From Lentzea indica (GTDB lineage: Bacteria > Actinomycetota > Actinomycetes > Mycobacteriales > Pseudonocardiaceae), in the NCBI RefSeq assembly GCF_012184385.1, contig NZ_VSRL01000030.1, positions 1 to 59,077 of the forward strand: DNA of 59,077 nucleotides, in the 5' to 3' direction. A program made the translations under genes and the position numbers. This document shows positions 24,349 through 32,447 of this stretch, in pieces (within the stretch, counting starts at the first letter, position 1; each line of letters starts with the position of its first letter). A model generated the notes under the pieces. That model had not been told where the DNA came from. It ran no database searches and worked only from the letters and a program-made list of their open reading frames with translations.

Positions 24349-26166
24349 GTGCCGAACGTATTCGTCAGCTACTCAAGGCGGGACTTCCACGCTGCCGAGG
24401 CGCTCACCTCGGTGCTCGCCGCGTCCGGCCGAGTCAGCACCTGGCTGGACGTCGAGCACCTGCGGCCGGGCACCGACTGGGAGATCGCGATCAACGCCGC
24501 GATCGACCACGCGGACGCCCTCGTCGTCGTGGGGTCGCCCGCCGCCGTCAAATCCCAGTGGGTCACGGGGGAGTGGCAACGCGCGCTCCGCAACGGCACT
24601 CCGGTGCACGTGGCGCTGGTTCACGACACCGAACTGCCGCCGGAGCTCACGTCGGTGCACGATCTGCGCGGCAGCTTCTTCGCCGAGGCCCGCAGGCTGG
24701 TCGGCGTCATCTGGGGCCAGGTCGAGCCACGCCCCCGGCGCCGGTTCCCCCTGTCGCGGCAGATGGCTCTGCTGTGGGCGGTGCTGCTGTTCTGCACGGT
24801 GACAGCGGGCGTGGGCGCCACTCTCGGCTGGGACATCGGCCAAGTGCTCCAGCCGGTTCATGCTGGCCTGGCGCGGATCGGCTTCGCAGCGGCGCTGGCG
24901 AACGTCCTGGTCGCGGGCGGGCTGATCTACCTGATGGTGCGCCTGTTCCGGCGGACGGTGTCGCCCTCGTGGTTGCGGGAGGGGCTGGCCGCGTCGTGCC
25001 TCAGCGTGGTGTTGTCCGTGGTGGGAACGCTGATCGTGGGCGGCAGGTCCTATCTCGCAGCGGCCGGGCCGGACCCGCGGACCGACTCGGCGTGGCTCTA
25101 CCTCGCCGCGGGTGCGGCCGCCGTGTTCGGCGCGGTGCTGGTGGCGCGCTCACGCACCATCCACCTGGAGATGCCGACCGGGCTGGGCTACGACCACATT
25201 CGCGGCCGTTTCAAAGGCCATCGGGTGAGCAAGCGCCGCATGCGCCGGTTCGCCCACATGTGGGCCCTCTACCGGCCGAAGATCGACGCGTTGAAACAGG
25301 TGACCGGCGTGGGCTCCGCCGCCACCTACTGGGTGTGGTGCCATCCCGAGGACAAGCCGATCGCGAACGTGATCGCCGGAACGTGCGAGGCCGCCGGGTT
25401 CGCCAAGGACGAGGGCGATCCGCGGTGGGCGTTCGTCGTGGTGAGCACGCGGACCCCGGCCGAGGTGATCCGCAACGCGCGGGAGGTCTTCGGTGATCGT
25501 GCCGTCTTTGTGCTGGCGACGAGCCTGCACCTGGCGGAGGACGACGCGGAGCTGCGCCGTTACCAGTGGCTCGACTTCCGGGAGCAACAACCGGAGGAGC
25601 TGTACGAGTTCCTGCGCACCGCAGTCACCGGCATGCCGGGCGAGCGCGGCATGGTCACCGTGCCCACGGGCGTCGACACCTTCCGCGCGCCTCGCTACAT
25701 CACCAACTACCTGAGGTTCGGCCGCATGATGATCGGCACCGCCGCCGCGCCGCCGCTCGGGTTGATCTTAGCCGGGGACTTCGTCCGCGCGGTCCCGGTG
25801 GTGCTGGTGACCCTTCTGCTCGCCGCGTCGGTGATGAACCTGATGCGGCGGACGGCGGACCGCACCGTCACCGCGGGCGGATGGTTGATCAGAACAGTGG
25901 TGGCGTTCCTGTTGTTCATCGGCTGGCTGGTGCTGGCGCCGAACATCCAGCACATCCCGCCTGTCAACCGCGTCGGCTTCGCCGTCATCGTGGTGTGGCA
26001 GCTGTTCGGCTCCACGAAGGCGATGCTGGCGTTGTGGCTGCCGCCCGAGGAGGGGCAGAAGGTCCTGCTGGCGTCGCCACCGGTGACCCCACCGGGGTAC
26101 GCGTTCGGCGTGTCGCTGTTCTCGCTGGTGCTGGCGACCGGCTACATCTTCCTGACTCAAGCTTGA
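24349..26166 (+). CDS. Membrane-bound TIR-domain protein with second TIR-like domain
   Basis: A 605-residue protein. Residues 1-125 form a TIR domain: VFVSYSRRDFHAAEAL, TWLDVEHLRPGTDWEIAINAAI, DALVVVGSPAAVKSQWVTGEW; E45 in TDWEIAI is the likely NADase glutamate. Residues about 138-268 hold four predicted membrane helices. Residues about 322-428 look like a second, degenerate TIR-like fold (TYWVWCHPEDKPIANVIAGTCEAAGF, AFVVVSTRTPAEVI, QWLDFREQQPEELYEFL). Residues about 460-603 give five more helices. GTG at 24349 is three bases after the ATPase stop with no clear ribosome binding site, so translational coupling is likely. A transport-linked signalling or defence role is inference. Confidence 0.85.
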   Translation: MPNVFVSYSRRDFHAAEALTSVLAASGRVSTWLDVEHLRPGTDWEIAINAAIDHADALVVVGSPAAVKSQWVTGEWQRALRNGTPVHVALVHDTELPPELTSVHDLRGSFFAEARRLVGVIWGQVEPRPRRRFPLSRQMALLWAVLLFCTVTAGVGATLGWDIGQVLQPVHAGLARIGFAAALANVLVAGGLIYLMVRLFRRTVSPSWLREGLAASCLSVVLSVVGTLIVGGRSYLAAAGPDPRTDSAWLYLAAGAAAVFGAVLVARSRTIHLEMPTGLGYDHIRGRFKGHRVSKRRMRRFAHMWALYRPKIDALKQVTGVGSAATYWVWCHPEDKPIANVIAGTCEAAGFAKDEGDPRWAFVVVSTRTPAEVIRNAREVFGDRAVFVLATSLHLAEDDAELRRYQWLDFREQQPEELYEFLRTAVTGMPGERGMVTVPTGVDTFRAPRYITNYLRFGRMMIGTAAAPPLGLILAGDFVRAVPVVLVTLLLAASVMNLMRRTADRTVTAGGWLIRTVVAFLLFIGWLVLAPNIQHIPPVNRVGFAVIVVWQLFGSTKAMLALWLPPEEGQKVLLASPPVTPPGYAFGVSLFSLVLATGYIFLTQA

Positions 26167-26230
26167 CCGGGCTTGACCAGCGCACTTGTGAGGCCGAGCA
26201 CCCGTGGGTAAAGTCTGGCAAGCCGCCGCG

Positions 26231-26246
26231 TGGTAAGCGCTTTCCA
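26231..26246 (+). promoter_or_regulatory. LacI-type operator (site 2)
   Basis: TGGTAAGCGCTTTCCA, a palindrome with one mismatch, lies 23 bp before the GTG at 26270 of the first sugar dehydrogenase gene. It shares the AAGCGCTTTC core with sites 1 and 3. Confidence 0.65.
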
Positions 26247-26269
26247 AGCTGACCCACGAGGTGGTGGAT

Positions 26270-28306
26270 GTGTCCAGACGATCGTTCTCGGTCCTGTTCG
26301 CGGCACTGGCGCTCACAGCGGCTTCGTTGGTGCCACAGGCTGCCGCGCAACCCGGGCCTGTCGCTGACCCACTTCCGGCACCCGCACCGTCCGGAACGGG
26401 CGTGAAGCTGCAGGAGATCGCGCGGCTGCCGCAGTCGTCGACCACGCCCGCCGCCGGCGACAGCAGGCTCAAGCAGTACAACCGGGTCAACTACCTCGGC
26501 GAAATTCCGGACGGCTCCGGCAGGTTCTTCGTGCCGGACATGAACGGCAAGATGTACACGCTCAACCGCGACGGCAGCGGGCAGCGCACGTACCTCGACG
26601 TCCGCGCCACCATCGGCGGGAACTTCCACAACCACCAGGGACTCGGCAGCGGGTTCGGGTTCGTCGCGTTCCATCCGCAGTTCGCTTCCAACGGCAAGTT
26701 CTACACCGCGCACACCGAAGCCAAGGACGCGCTGAAGAACCGCAAGCCGGATCTTCCGTCGCCGTCCAACGCGGTGGTGCACGGCGTGATCACCGAGTGG
26801 ACCGCCACCAACCCGAAGGCCGCGACGTTCGCGGGCACGCGGCGCGAACTGCTGCGCATCGGGTTCGCCATGTACCTGCACGGTTTCCAGGAGATCGGTT
26901 TCGGCCCCGCCGACGGACTGCTGTACCTGGCGGTGGGCGACGGCGGCATCGGCTATCGCTCGGACGTGCCGCAGGACGTGAAGGTGCCGCAGGGCAAGAT
27001 CCTGCGCATCGACCCGGCGGGAACCAACAGCGGCAACAAGAAGTACGGCATCCCGCCCTCGAACCCGTTCCTGGGCAAGCCGGGCGCGCTGGCCGAGCTG
27101 TACGCGATCGGCATGCGCGACCCGTACCGGTTCAGCTGGGACTCCGGCGGCACGCACAAGATGTTCCTCGGCCACATCGGCGAGAAGGTCGTCGAGTCGG
27201 TCTACGAGGTCAAGCCCGGCGCCAATCTCGGCTGGGGGCAACGGGAAGGCCACCTGACCTACCGCCGCAACGACCCCAAGTGCCAGCTCTACCCGCTGCC
27301 CGCCGACGACGCGAAGTTCGGCTACACGTATCCGGTCGCGGGCTTCGACCACAACCGGCCCAACGGGGGTTGTGGCGACAGCGGCAACGCGTTGATCGGC
27401 GGCTTCGTCTACCGCGGCACGGCGATTCCCCAGTTGCAGGGCAAGTACGTCTACGGCGAGGGCGTGAAAGGCCTGCTGTACTACGCGGACGAGAAGGACA
27501 TGCGGGCCGGTGCGCCGATCGCGAAGACGTTCGAGCTCGCGGTGTACGACTCGGCGGGCAGGCGCACGACGATGAAGACGCTGGCCGGCAAGAGCCGCGT
27601 CGACCTGCGACTCGGCACCGACGCGGCGGGCGAGCTCTACGTGCTGGCCAAGGCGAACGGCAAGATCTGGAAGGTCACCGGCACCGTCCAGACCCTGGAG
27701 GCCTGTGACTCCGGCAGCGATGTCGTCAGCGATGTCACCGCCGCGAGGGACTGGAAGCCCGTCACGGCCTCGCGCTGGCGGTTCCCCGGCAACGAGGTGG
27801 TGCTGTCCAAGGCCGGTGCGGCGAGGCCGGGTCCGCGCAGGCCCAACGAGTACGCCGTGGTCACCAAGGGGCCGGTCTTCGGCAACGTGACCGTCGATGC
27901 CCAGGTGCGGCTGGACACGCCGGTCTCGCAGAAGGACCGCGACGTCGTGATCGTGTTCGGCCACCAGTCGGACACGCGCTTCTACTACGTGCATCTGTCG
28001 TCGGACAACAAGATCTATGCGCACAACGGGATCTTCCTCGTCGACAACGCCGACCGGCTGCGCATCGACGACCAGTGGAACGGCTCCGTCGGCGCGCCGC
28101 CCGCCGTGACGGACATGAAGTGGCACCGCGTCCGCGTCACGCACTGCGCGGACACCGGGGTGATCGCGGTGTACGTGGACGGCTCGTCGCAGCCGTTGAT
28201 GACGGCCACGAACACGGTGCTGAAGTCGGGACGTGCCGGGTTCGGCTCGTTCGACAACATCGGCCGCGTCGCCGACCTCAGGATCAGCGGGAAGGGACAG
28301 CGATGA
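26270..28306 (+). CDS. Secreted PQQ-type sugar dehydrogenase with C-terminal lectin-like domain (copy 1)
   Basis: A 678-residue exported protein. It has a Tat-like start (SRRSFSVLFAALALTAAS) and cleavage near QAAAQP. Residues about 65-475 form a GSDH/sorbosone-dehydrogenase beta-propeller: NYLGEIPDGSGRFFVPDMNGKMY, HNHQGLGSGFGFVAFHP, VPQGKILRIDPAG, YAIGMRDPYRFSWD, GANLGWGQREG, and GNALIGGFVYRG. Residues about 485-678 form a concanavalin/LamG-like beta-sandwich (FRFYY-like DTRFYYVHLSSDNKIYAHN, WHRVRVTHCADTGVIAVYVDG). GTG at 26270 is preferred over 26261 because GAGG is eight bases upstream and it matches the start of copy 2. Coupled by ATGA overlap to the LamG gene. Oxidises sugars or sugar polymers if PQQ binds; substrate and electron acceptor unknown. 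Confidence 0.88.
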   Translation: MSRRSFSVLFAALALTAASLVPQAAAQPGPVADPLPAPAPSGTGVKLQEIARLPQSSTTPAAGDSRLKQYNRVNYLGEIPDGSGRFFVPDMNGKMYTLNRDGSGQRTYLDVRATIGGNFHNHQGLGSGFGFVAFHPQFASNGKFYTAHTEAKDALKNRKPDLPSPSNAVVHGVITEWTATNPKAATFAGTRRELLRIGFAMYLHGFQEIGFGPADGLLYLAVGDGGIGYRSDVPQDVKVPQGKILRIDPAGTNSGNKKYGIPPSNPFLGKPGALAELYAIGMRDPYRFSWDSGGTHKMFLGHIGEKVVESVYEVKPGANLGWGQREGHLTYRRNDPKCQLYPLPADDAKFGYTYPVAGFDHNRPNGGCGDSGNALIGGFVYRGTAIPQLQGKYVYGEGVKGLLYYADEKDMRAGAPIAKTFELAVYDSAGRRTTMKTLAGKSRVDLRLGTDAAGELYVLAKANGKIWKVTGTVQTLEACDSGSDVVSDVTAARDWKPVTASRWRFPGNEVVLSKAGAARPGPRRPNEYAVVTKGPVFGNVTVDAQVRLDTPVSQKDRDVVIVFGHQSDTRFYYVHLSSDNKIYAHNGIFLVDNADRLRIDDQWNGSVGAPPAVTDMKWHRVRVTHCADTGVIAVYVDGSSQPLMTATNTVLKSGRAGFGSFDNIGRVADLRISGKGQR

Positions 28307-29241
28307 GGAAAGCTCTGCCGGGACTGTGCCTCGTCCTCGCGCTCGCCGCACCGGCGCAGGCCCAGCCTCCTTCGGAAGTGTTCCCCGGCATCGCGTCCGC
28401 GGTCGTCAACCACTACGACTTCGAGCACCCTTCCGCTGGTGACGCGAAGAAGGAGGACGACATCGGCCGTGCCGACTCACGCACGCCGATCTCGCTGATC
28501 AACGGCGGCGCGGCGATGCGCACGGTGGACGGCGCGTTCCCGGGCTCGAAGACATCGTTGCAGCTCAAGCAGGTGCGGCCGAACAACAAGAGCAACGACG
28601 ACTGGAAGGCCGGCGTCTACAGCTCGTCCGGCGTCGCGTCGATGAAGGCGTTCAACAAGGCGCGCGGCATGTCGATCATGACCTGGGTGAAGATCACCGG
28701 CGAGGCGCCCGCGCGGAACTCCAACTCGTCAGGCACCGGCGACTTCTACGGCGCGATCGGCATCGCGGGCGTGTTGTCCGGCGACTCCAACGGGCATGCC
28801 GCGCGCGCCCTGCTGGAGACGGAGAACCACAACGGCGCGATGCGGCTGATCGCGCTCGGCCGCCGGGTGGACGGCGGTGACAAGCAGTTCTTCGTGGCCA
28901 ACGCCGACTGGAAGACGTTGCTGCCGCCGGGGAAGTGGGTGTTCCTCGCGGGGACGTTCGACTTCGACAACGGCACGATCGGCCTCTACGTCGACGGCAA
29001 GCAGGTCGACGGTTCCTACGCGGTCAAAGGAGATCCCTGGAAGGTCATCGGAGCTCCCGAGCCCGACCTGACGTCCGCCACGAACCCGCGCGGAATCAAG
29101 GTCGGCGGCAGTCATCCGCAGAACAACCGCGAGGTCAACGCGTGCAACTGCAGGCTCGACGGACTCATGTTCCTGGACCGCGCCCTGACGGCAGACGAGG
29201 TGCGCGGACAGTACGAGTGGGTGACCAAAGGTCGGAGGTGA
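28303..29241 (+). CDS. Secreted LamG/concanavalin-like protein (copy 1)
   Basis: A 312-residue exported single-domain beta-sandwich protein. The signal peptide ends PAQAQ at about residue 21. SVVNHYDFEHP is the usual first strand of LamG_3 domains, and KWVFLAGTFDFDNGTIGLYVDGKQVDG and NACNCRLDGLMFLDRALTADEV are typical later elements. The four-base overlap with the dehydrogenase implies equal expression. It may bind the polymer that the dehydrogenase oxidises or be its partner subunit. No catalytic residues are recognised. Confidence 0.85.
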   Translation: MRKALPGLCLVLALAAPAQAQPPSEVFPGIASAVVNHYDFEHPSAGDAKKEDDIGRADSRTPISLINGGAAMRTVDGAFPGSKTSLQLKQVRPNNKSNDDWKAGVYSSSGVASMKAFNKARGMSIMTWVKITGEAPARNSNSSGTGDFYGAIGIAGVLSGDSNGHAARALLETENHNGAMRLIALGRRVDGGDKQFFVANADWKTLLPPGKWVFLAGTFDFDNGTIGLYVDGKQVDGSYAVKGDPWKVIGAPEPDLTSATNPRGIKVGGSHPQNNREVNACNCRLDGLMFLDRALTADEVRGQYEWVTKGRR

Positions 29242-29289
29242 GGGTTGTAACCACCCTATTAGCTAGGTAGATTCCGGGTGCCGCTGCAT

Positions 29290-29305
29290 TGGAAAGCGCT
29301 TTCCG
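29290..29305 (+). promoter_or_regulatory. LacI-type operator (site 3)
   Basis: TGGAAAGCGCTTTCCG, with the perfect core GGAAAGCGCTTTCC, lies 39 bp before the ATG at 29345 of the second dehydrogenase. It shares its core with sites 1 and 2. Confidence 0.7.
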
Positions 29306-29344
29306 CTGCCGTGCTGGCACGGCCTGGCCCACAGGGTGGTGGGG

Positions 29345-31405
29345 ATGTACAGACGGTTCTCTCGGCTGGCTGTCACAACATTCGTGCTCTCAGCGTTGTT
29401 CGTGCCCATCGCATCGGCTCAGCCGGATGCGCCGATCGCCGACCCGTTGCCGACGCCGGGGGCGTCCGGAATCGGCCTGGAGCTCACCGAGGTCGCGCAG
29501 CTGCCGGAGTCCAAACCGGTGCCACCGCCGACCGACGCCCGGCTGCGCCGCTACAACCGGATCAACTACCTCGGCGAGGTGCCGGACGGCTCCGGCCGGC
29601 TGTTCGTGCCGGACATGAACGGCAAGCTGTACCTGCTGGATCACGGCGTCGAGCACGCGTTCCTGGACCTGGGCGCGGCCGTCGGCCCGGACTTCCACAC
29701 CCACCGCGGCCTGGGCAGCGGTTTCGGGTTCGCGGCGTTCCACCCGAACTTCAAGCGCAACGGCAAGTTCTACACCGTGCACACCGAAACCGGTGACGCA
29801 CTCACGTCGAAGAAGCCGGATCTGCCGTCCCCGGCGAACATGCAGGTCCACGGCGTGATCACCGAGTGGACCGCCTCAGACCCTCGCGCCGACGTGTTCT
29901 CCGGGACCCGCCGCGAGATCATGCGCGTCGGCTACGCGACGTTCATCCACGGCTTCCAGGAGATCGGCTTCAACCCGACGGCCCACTGGTGGGACGAGGA
30001 CTACGGCCTGCTGTACATCGCCTCGGGCGACGGTGGCATCGGCATTTCGACGACGGTGCCGCAGGACCTGGCGCTGCCGCAGGGCAAGATCCTGCGCATC
30101 GATCCCGCTGGCAAGAACGGCGTGAACGGCCAGTACGGCATCCCGCGCTCGAACCCGTTCCTGCGCAAGGCGGGCGCACTGGGCGAGATCTACGCGTACG
30201 GCATGCGCGACCCGTACCGCTTCAGCTGGGACTCCCGCGGTGCGCACAAGATGTTCCTGGGCCACATCGGCGAGAAGGCCGTCGACTCGGTCTACGAGGT
30301 GCGCAAGGGCGCCAACCTCGGCTGGAGCGAGCGGGAGGGCCTCTGGGAGTTCCGCCGCGGTGACCCTTCGTGCGGCGTGTTCCCGCTGCCTGCTGACGAC
30401 GCGAAGCACGGCTACACCTATCCCGTCACCGCGTTCGACCACAACCGGCTCGCCTCCTCGCGTCCGTGCGCCGACAGCGGCAACGCGTTGATGGGCGGCT
30501 TCGTCTATCGCGGGTCAAAGATCCCTTCGTTGCGCGGCAAGTACATCTACGGCGAGGGTGTGAAGGGCCTCATCTACTACGCCGAGGAGCGCGAGATGCG
30601 CACCGGCAGGCCGATGGCCACGACGCGCGAAATGATGGTGTACGCCGATGGCCGGCTGACCACTCTGAAGGCTTTGGTCAACGACCCGAACCGCGTCGAC
30701 CTGAGGTTCGGCCAGGACGCTGACGGCGAGCTTTACTTGCTGGCCAAGGCGAACGGCAAGATCTGGAAGGTGACGGGCGCTCGCACCTTCGCCTCCTGTC
30801 GCTCCGGCCACGACTTCGTCCACGGTGCTTCCTCTGCCCGTTCATGGGAGCCGGTGACGCCCGCTTTGTGGCAGTTCCCAGGTCGTGAAGTCGTGCTGGC
30901 ACAACCCGGTTCCGCACGCCCCGGCCCGCGTCGGCCGTTCGAGTACGCGGTTCTGAAGAAGGGCCCGACGTTCGGTTCGGTGCAAATCGACGCTTCGGTC
31001 CGACTGGACACCCCGGTGTCCGAGTCCAACCGGGACGTGATCATCGTGTTCGGCTACAAGTCCGACACCGAGTTCTACTACGCGCATCTCTCGTCCGACA
31101 ACAAGATCTATCCGCACAACGGGATCTTCGTCGTCAACAACGCGGACCGCCTGCGGCTCGACCATCAATGGGATGCCGCACGTTCGGTCGGTGCTGCTCC
31201 TGCGGTGACTGATACCGCGTGGCATCGCGTACGGGTCAAGCACTGCGCCGATTCGGGCGAGATCGCGGTGTACGTGGACGGGTCTCCGTATCCGCTGATG
31301 ACCGCTGTGGACAAGACCTTCTCCTCGGGCCGTGTCGGCTTCGGGTCGTTCGACAACATCGGCAGGCTGCGCGACCTGCGCGTGCAGGGCAAGGGGCTCG
31401 AGTGA
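29345..31405 (+). CDS. Secreted PQQ-type sugar dehydrogenase with C-terminal lectin-like domain (copy 2)
   Basis: A 686-residue paralog of the gene at 26270, conserved along its whole length: FVPDMNGKLYLLD, HTHRGLGSGFGFAAFHP, VIHGVITEW-like GVITEWTASDP, LPQGKILRIDPAG, YAYGMRDPYRFSWD, GANLGWSEREG, and the C-terminal domain EFYYAHLSSDNKIYPHN. One insertion, NPTAHWWDEDYG near residue 220, is absent from copy 1 and lies in the propeller. ATG at 29345 corresponds exactly to the GTG start of copy 1. The pair with the following LamG gene repeats the upstream pair, so the two modules arose by tandem duplication. The differing insertion suggests different substrates. Confidence 0.88.
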   Translation: MYRRFSRLAVTTFVLSALFVPIASAQPDAPIADPLPTPGASGIGLELTEVAQLPESKPVPPPTDARLRRYNRINYLGEVPDGSGRLFVPDMNGKLYLLDHGVEHAFLDLGAAVGPDFHTHRGLGSGFGFAAFHPNFKRNGKFYTVHTETGDALTSKKPDLPSPANMQVHGVITEWTASDPRADVFSGTRREIMRVGYATFIHGFQEIGFNPTAHWWDEDYGLLYIASGDGGIGISTTVPQDLALPQGKILRIDPAGKNGVNGQYGIPRSNPFLRKAGALGEIYAYGMRDPYRFSWDSRGAHKMFLGHIGEKAVDSVYEVRKGANLGWSEREGLWEFRRGDPSCGVFPLPADDAKHGYTYPVTAFDHNRLASSRPCADSGNALMGGFVYRGSKIPSLRGKYIYGEGVKGLIYYAEEREMRTGRPMATTREMMVYADGRLTTLKALVNDPNRVDLRFGQDADGELYLLAKANGKIWKVTGARTFASCRSGHDFVHGASSARSWEPVTPALWQFPGREVVLAQPGSARPGPRRPFEYAVLKKGPTFGSVQIDASVRLDTPVSESNRDVIIVFGYKSDTEFYYAHLSSDNKIYPHNGIFVVNNADRLRLDHQWDAARSVGAAPAVTDTAWHRVRVKHCADSGEIAVYVDGSPYPLMTAVDKTFSSGRVGFGSFDNIGRLRDLRVQGKGLE

Positions 31406-32334
31406 TGAGACGACTGCTGGTACTTGGTGTTGCTCTTGCCTTCGGCGTCGGCTTGGCCGCACCCGCCCAAGCCACGTTCGGCACGGTGCTGCCGACGTTG
31501 TCCCGCAACCTGGTGTCGTACTACGACTTCGAGCACCCGGTGCGCGGCAACAAGGCCCTGGAAAAGGACAGCGGCCGTTCAGGCACCGCCCTGTCGTTGA
31601 TCAACGGCGGCGCCGACATGCGAGTGCGCGACGGTGCGTTCCGGCGCAGCCGCAACTCGTTGCAGCTCAAGCAGATCAATCCGTTGAGCGCGGGCAACGA
31701 CGACTGGAAGGCGGGCCTGTACAGCGAGACCGGAGTGCCCAGTCTGCGTGCCTTCAACGGCGCACGTCAGGCGTCGATCATGGGCTGGGTCAAGATGACG
31801 GGCCAGAACCCGGCCCCGAACTCGAACTCGGCCAACCCGAACGACCTCTACGGCGCGATCGGTCTGGCCGGCGTGCTGTCCGGCGACTCCAACGGCCACG
31901 CGGTGCGCGCGCTGCTGGAGTTGATCCAGGTCGACGGCGAGCTCAAGCTCGTCGCCCTGGCCAGGAGGATCGACGGTGGAAACTCGCAGACGTTCGCGGC
32001 GGCCGAACCCTGGCAGAAGCTGTTGCCCGATGGCGAATGGGTGTTTCTCGCGGCCACGTTCGACTTCGACACCGGCGCGATGGCGTTGTACCGCAACGGA
32101 AAGCCGTTGGCCGGCAAGTACGTCGTCGCGGGCGATCCGTGGAAGCTGGAAGGTGAACCGGAGCCGGATCTCACGTCGGCCACTGATCCGCGCGGGATCA
32201 AGATCGGTGGCAGCTACCCACAGAACAGCCGCGAGGGCAACGCCTGCAACTGCCGGATGGACAGCCTGATGTTCCTCGACCGGGTCGCGAAGCCGTGGGA
32301 GGTGCACCTCCAGTACCACTGGATGAAGGGCTAG
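31405..32334 (+). CDS. Secreted LamG/concanavalin-like protein (copy 2)
   Basis: A 309-residue paralog of the gene at 28303: signal peptide ending APAQA (residue about 22), LVSYYDFEHP, NSLQLKQINPLSAGNDDWKAGLYS, DLYGAIGLAGVLSGDSNGHA, EWVFLAATFDFDTGAMALYRNGK, NACNCRMDSLMFLDR. Its ATG shares the A of the dehydrogenase stop (TGATG); an in-frame GTG three bases earlier is also possible. Role as for copy 1. It ends before a shared terminator with the convergent esterase. Confidence 0.85.
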   Translation: MRRLLVLGVALAFGVGLAAPAQATFGTVLPTLSRNLVSYYDFEHPVRGNKALEKDSGRSGTALSLINGGADMRVRDGAFRRSRNSLQLKQINPLSAGNDDWKAGLYSETGVPSLRAFNGARQASIMGWVKMTGQNPAPNSNSANPNDLYGAIGLAGVLSGDSNGHAVRALLELIQVDGELKLVALARRIDGGNSQTFAAAEPWQKLLPDGEWVFLAATFDFDTGAMALYRNGKPLAGKYVVAGDPWKLEGEPEPDLTSATDPRGIKIGGSYPQNSREGNACNCRMDSLMFLDRVAKPWEVHLQYHWMKG

Positions 32335-32375
32335 GCGTTCAGGCGTACGTCACCGCGCAGAGCACCCGACCTGCT

Positions 32376-32410
32376 GGGGGAGCCGGCAGCACCAACGCCG
32401 GCTCTCCCTC
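32376..32410. terminator. Bidirectional hairpin terminator
   Basis: GAGCCGGC (32380-32387) pairs with GCCGGCTC (32397-32404), extended by GGG/CCC with one bulged base. It lies between the convergent LamG and SGNH genes. Confidence 0.65.
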
Positions 32411-32447
32411 CAGGTCTCTCAGCGCCTGGCGATCAGTTCGTCGGACG

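Noticed and set aside
25985..28351. 788-codon minus-strand open frame
   Set aside because: Antisense to the first sugar dehydrogenase; composition is that of a high-GC shadow frame and no motif is found.
21699..32334. A natural-product biosynthetic cluster
   Set aside because: No polyketide synthase, nonribosomal synthetase, terpene or RiPP core enzymes are visible; the genes are transporters and secreted enzymes.
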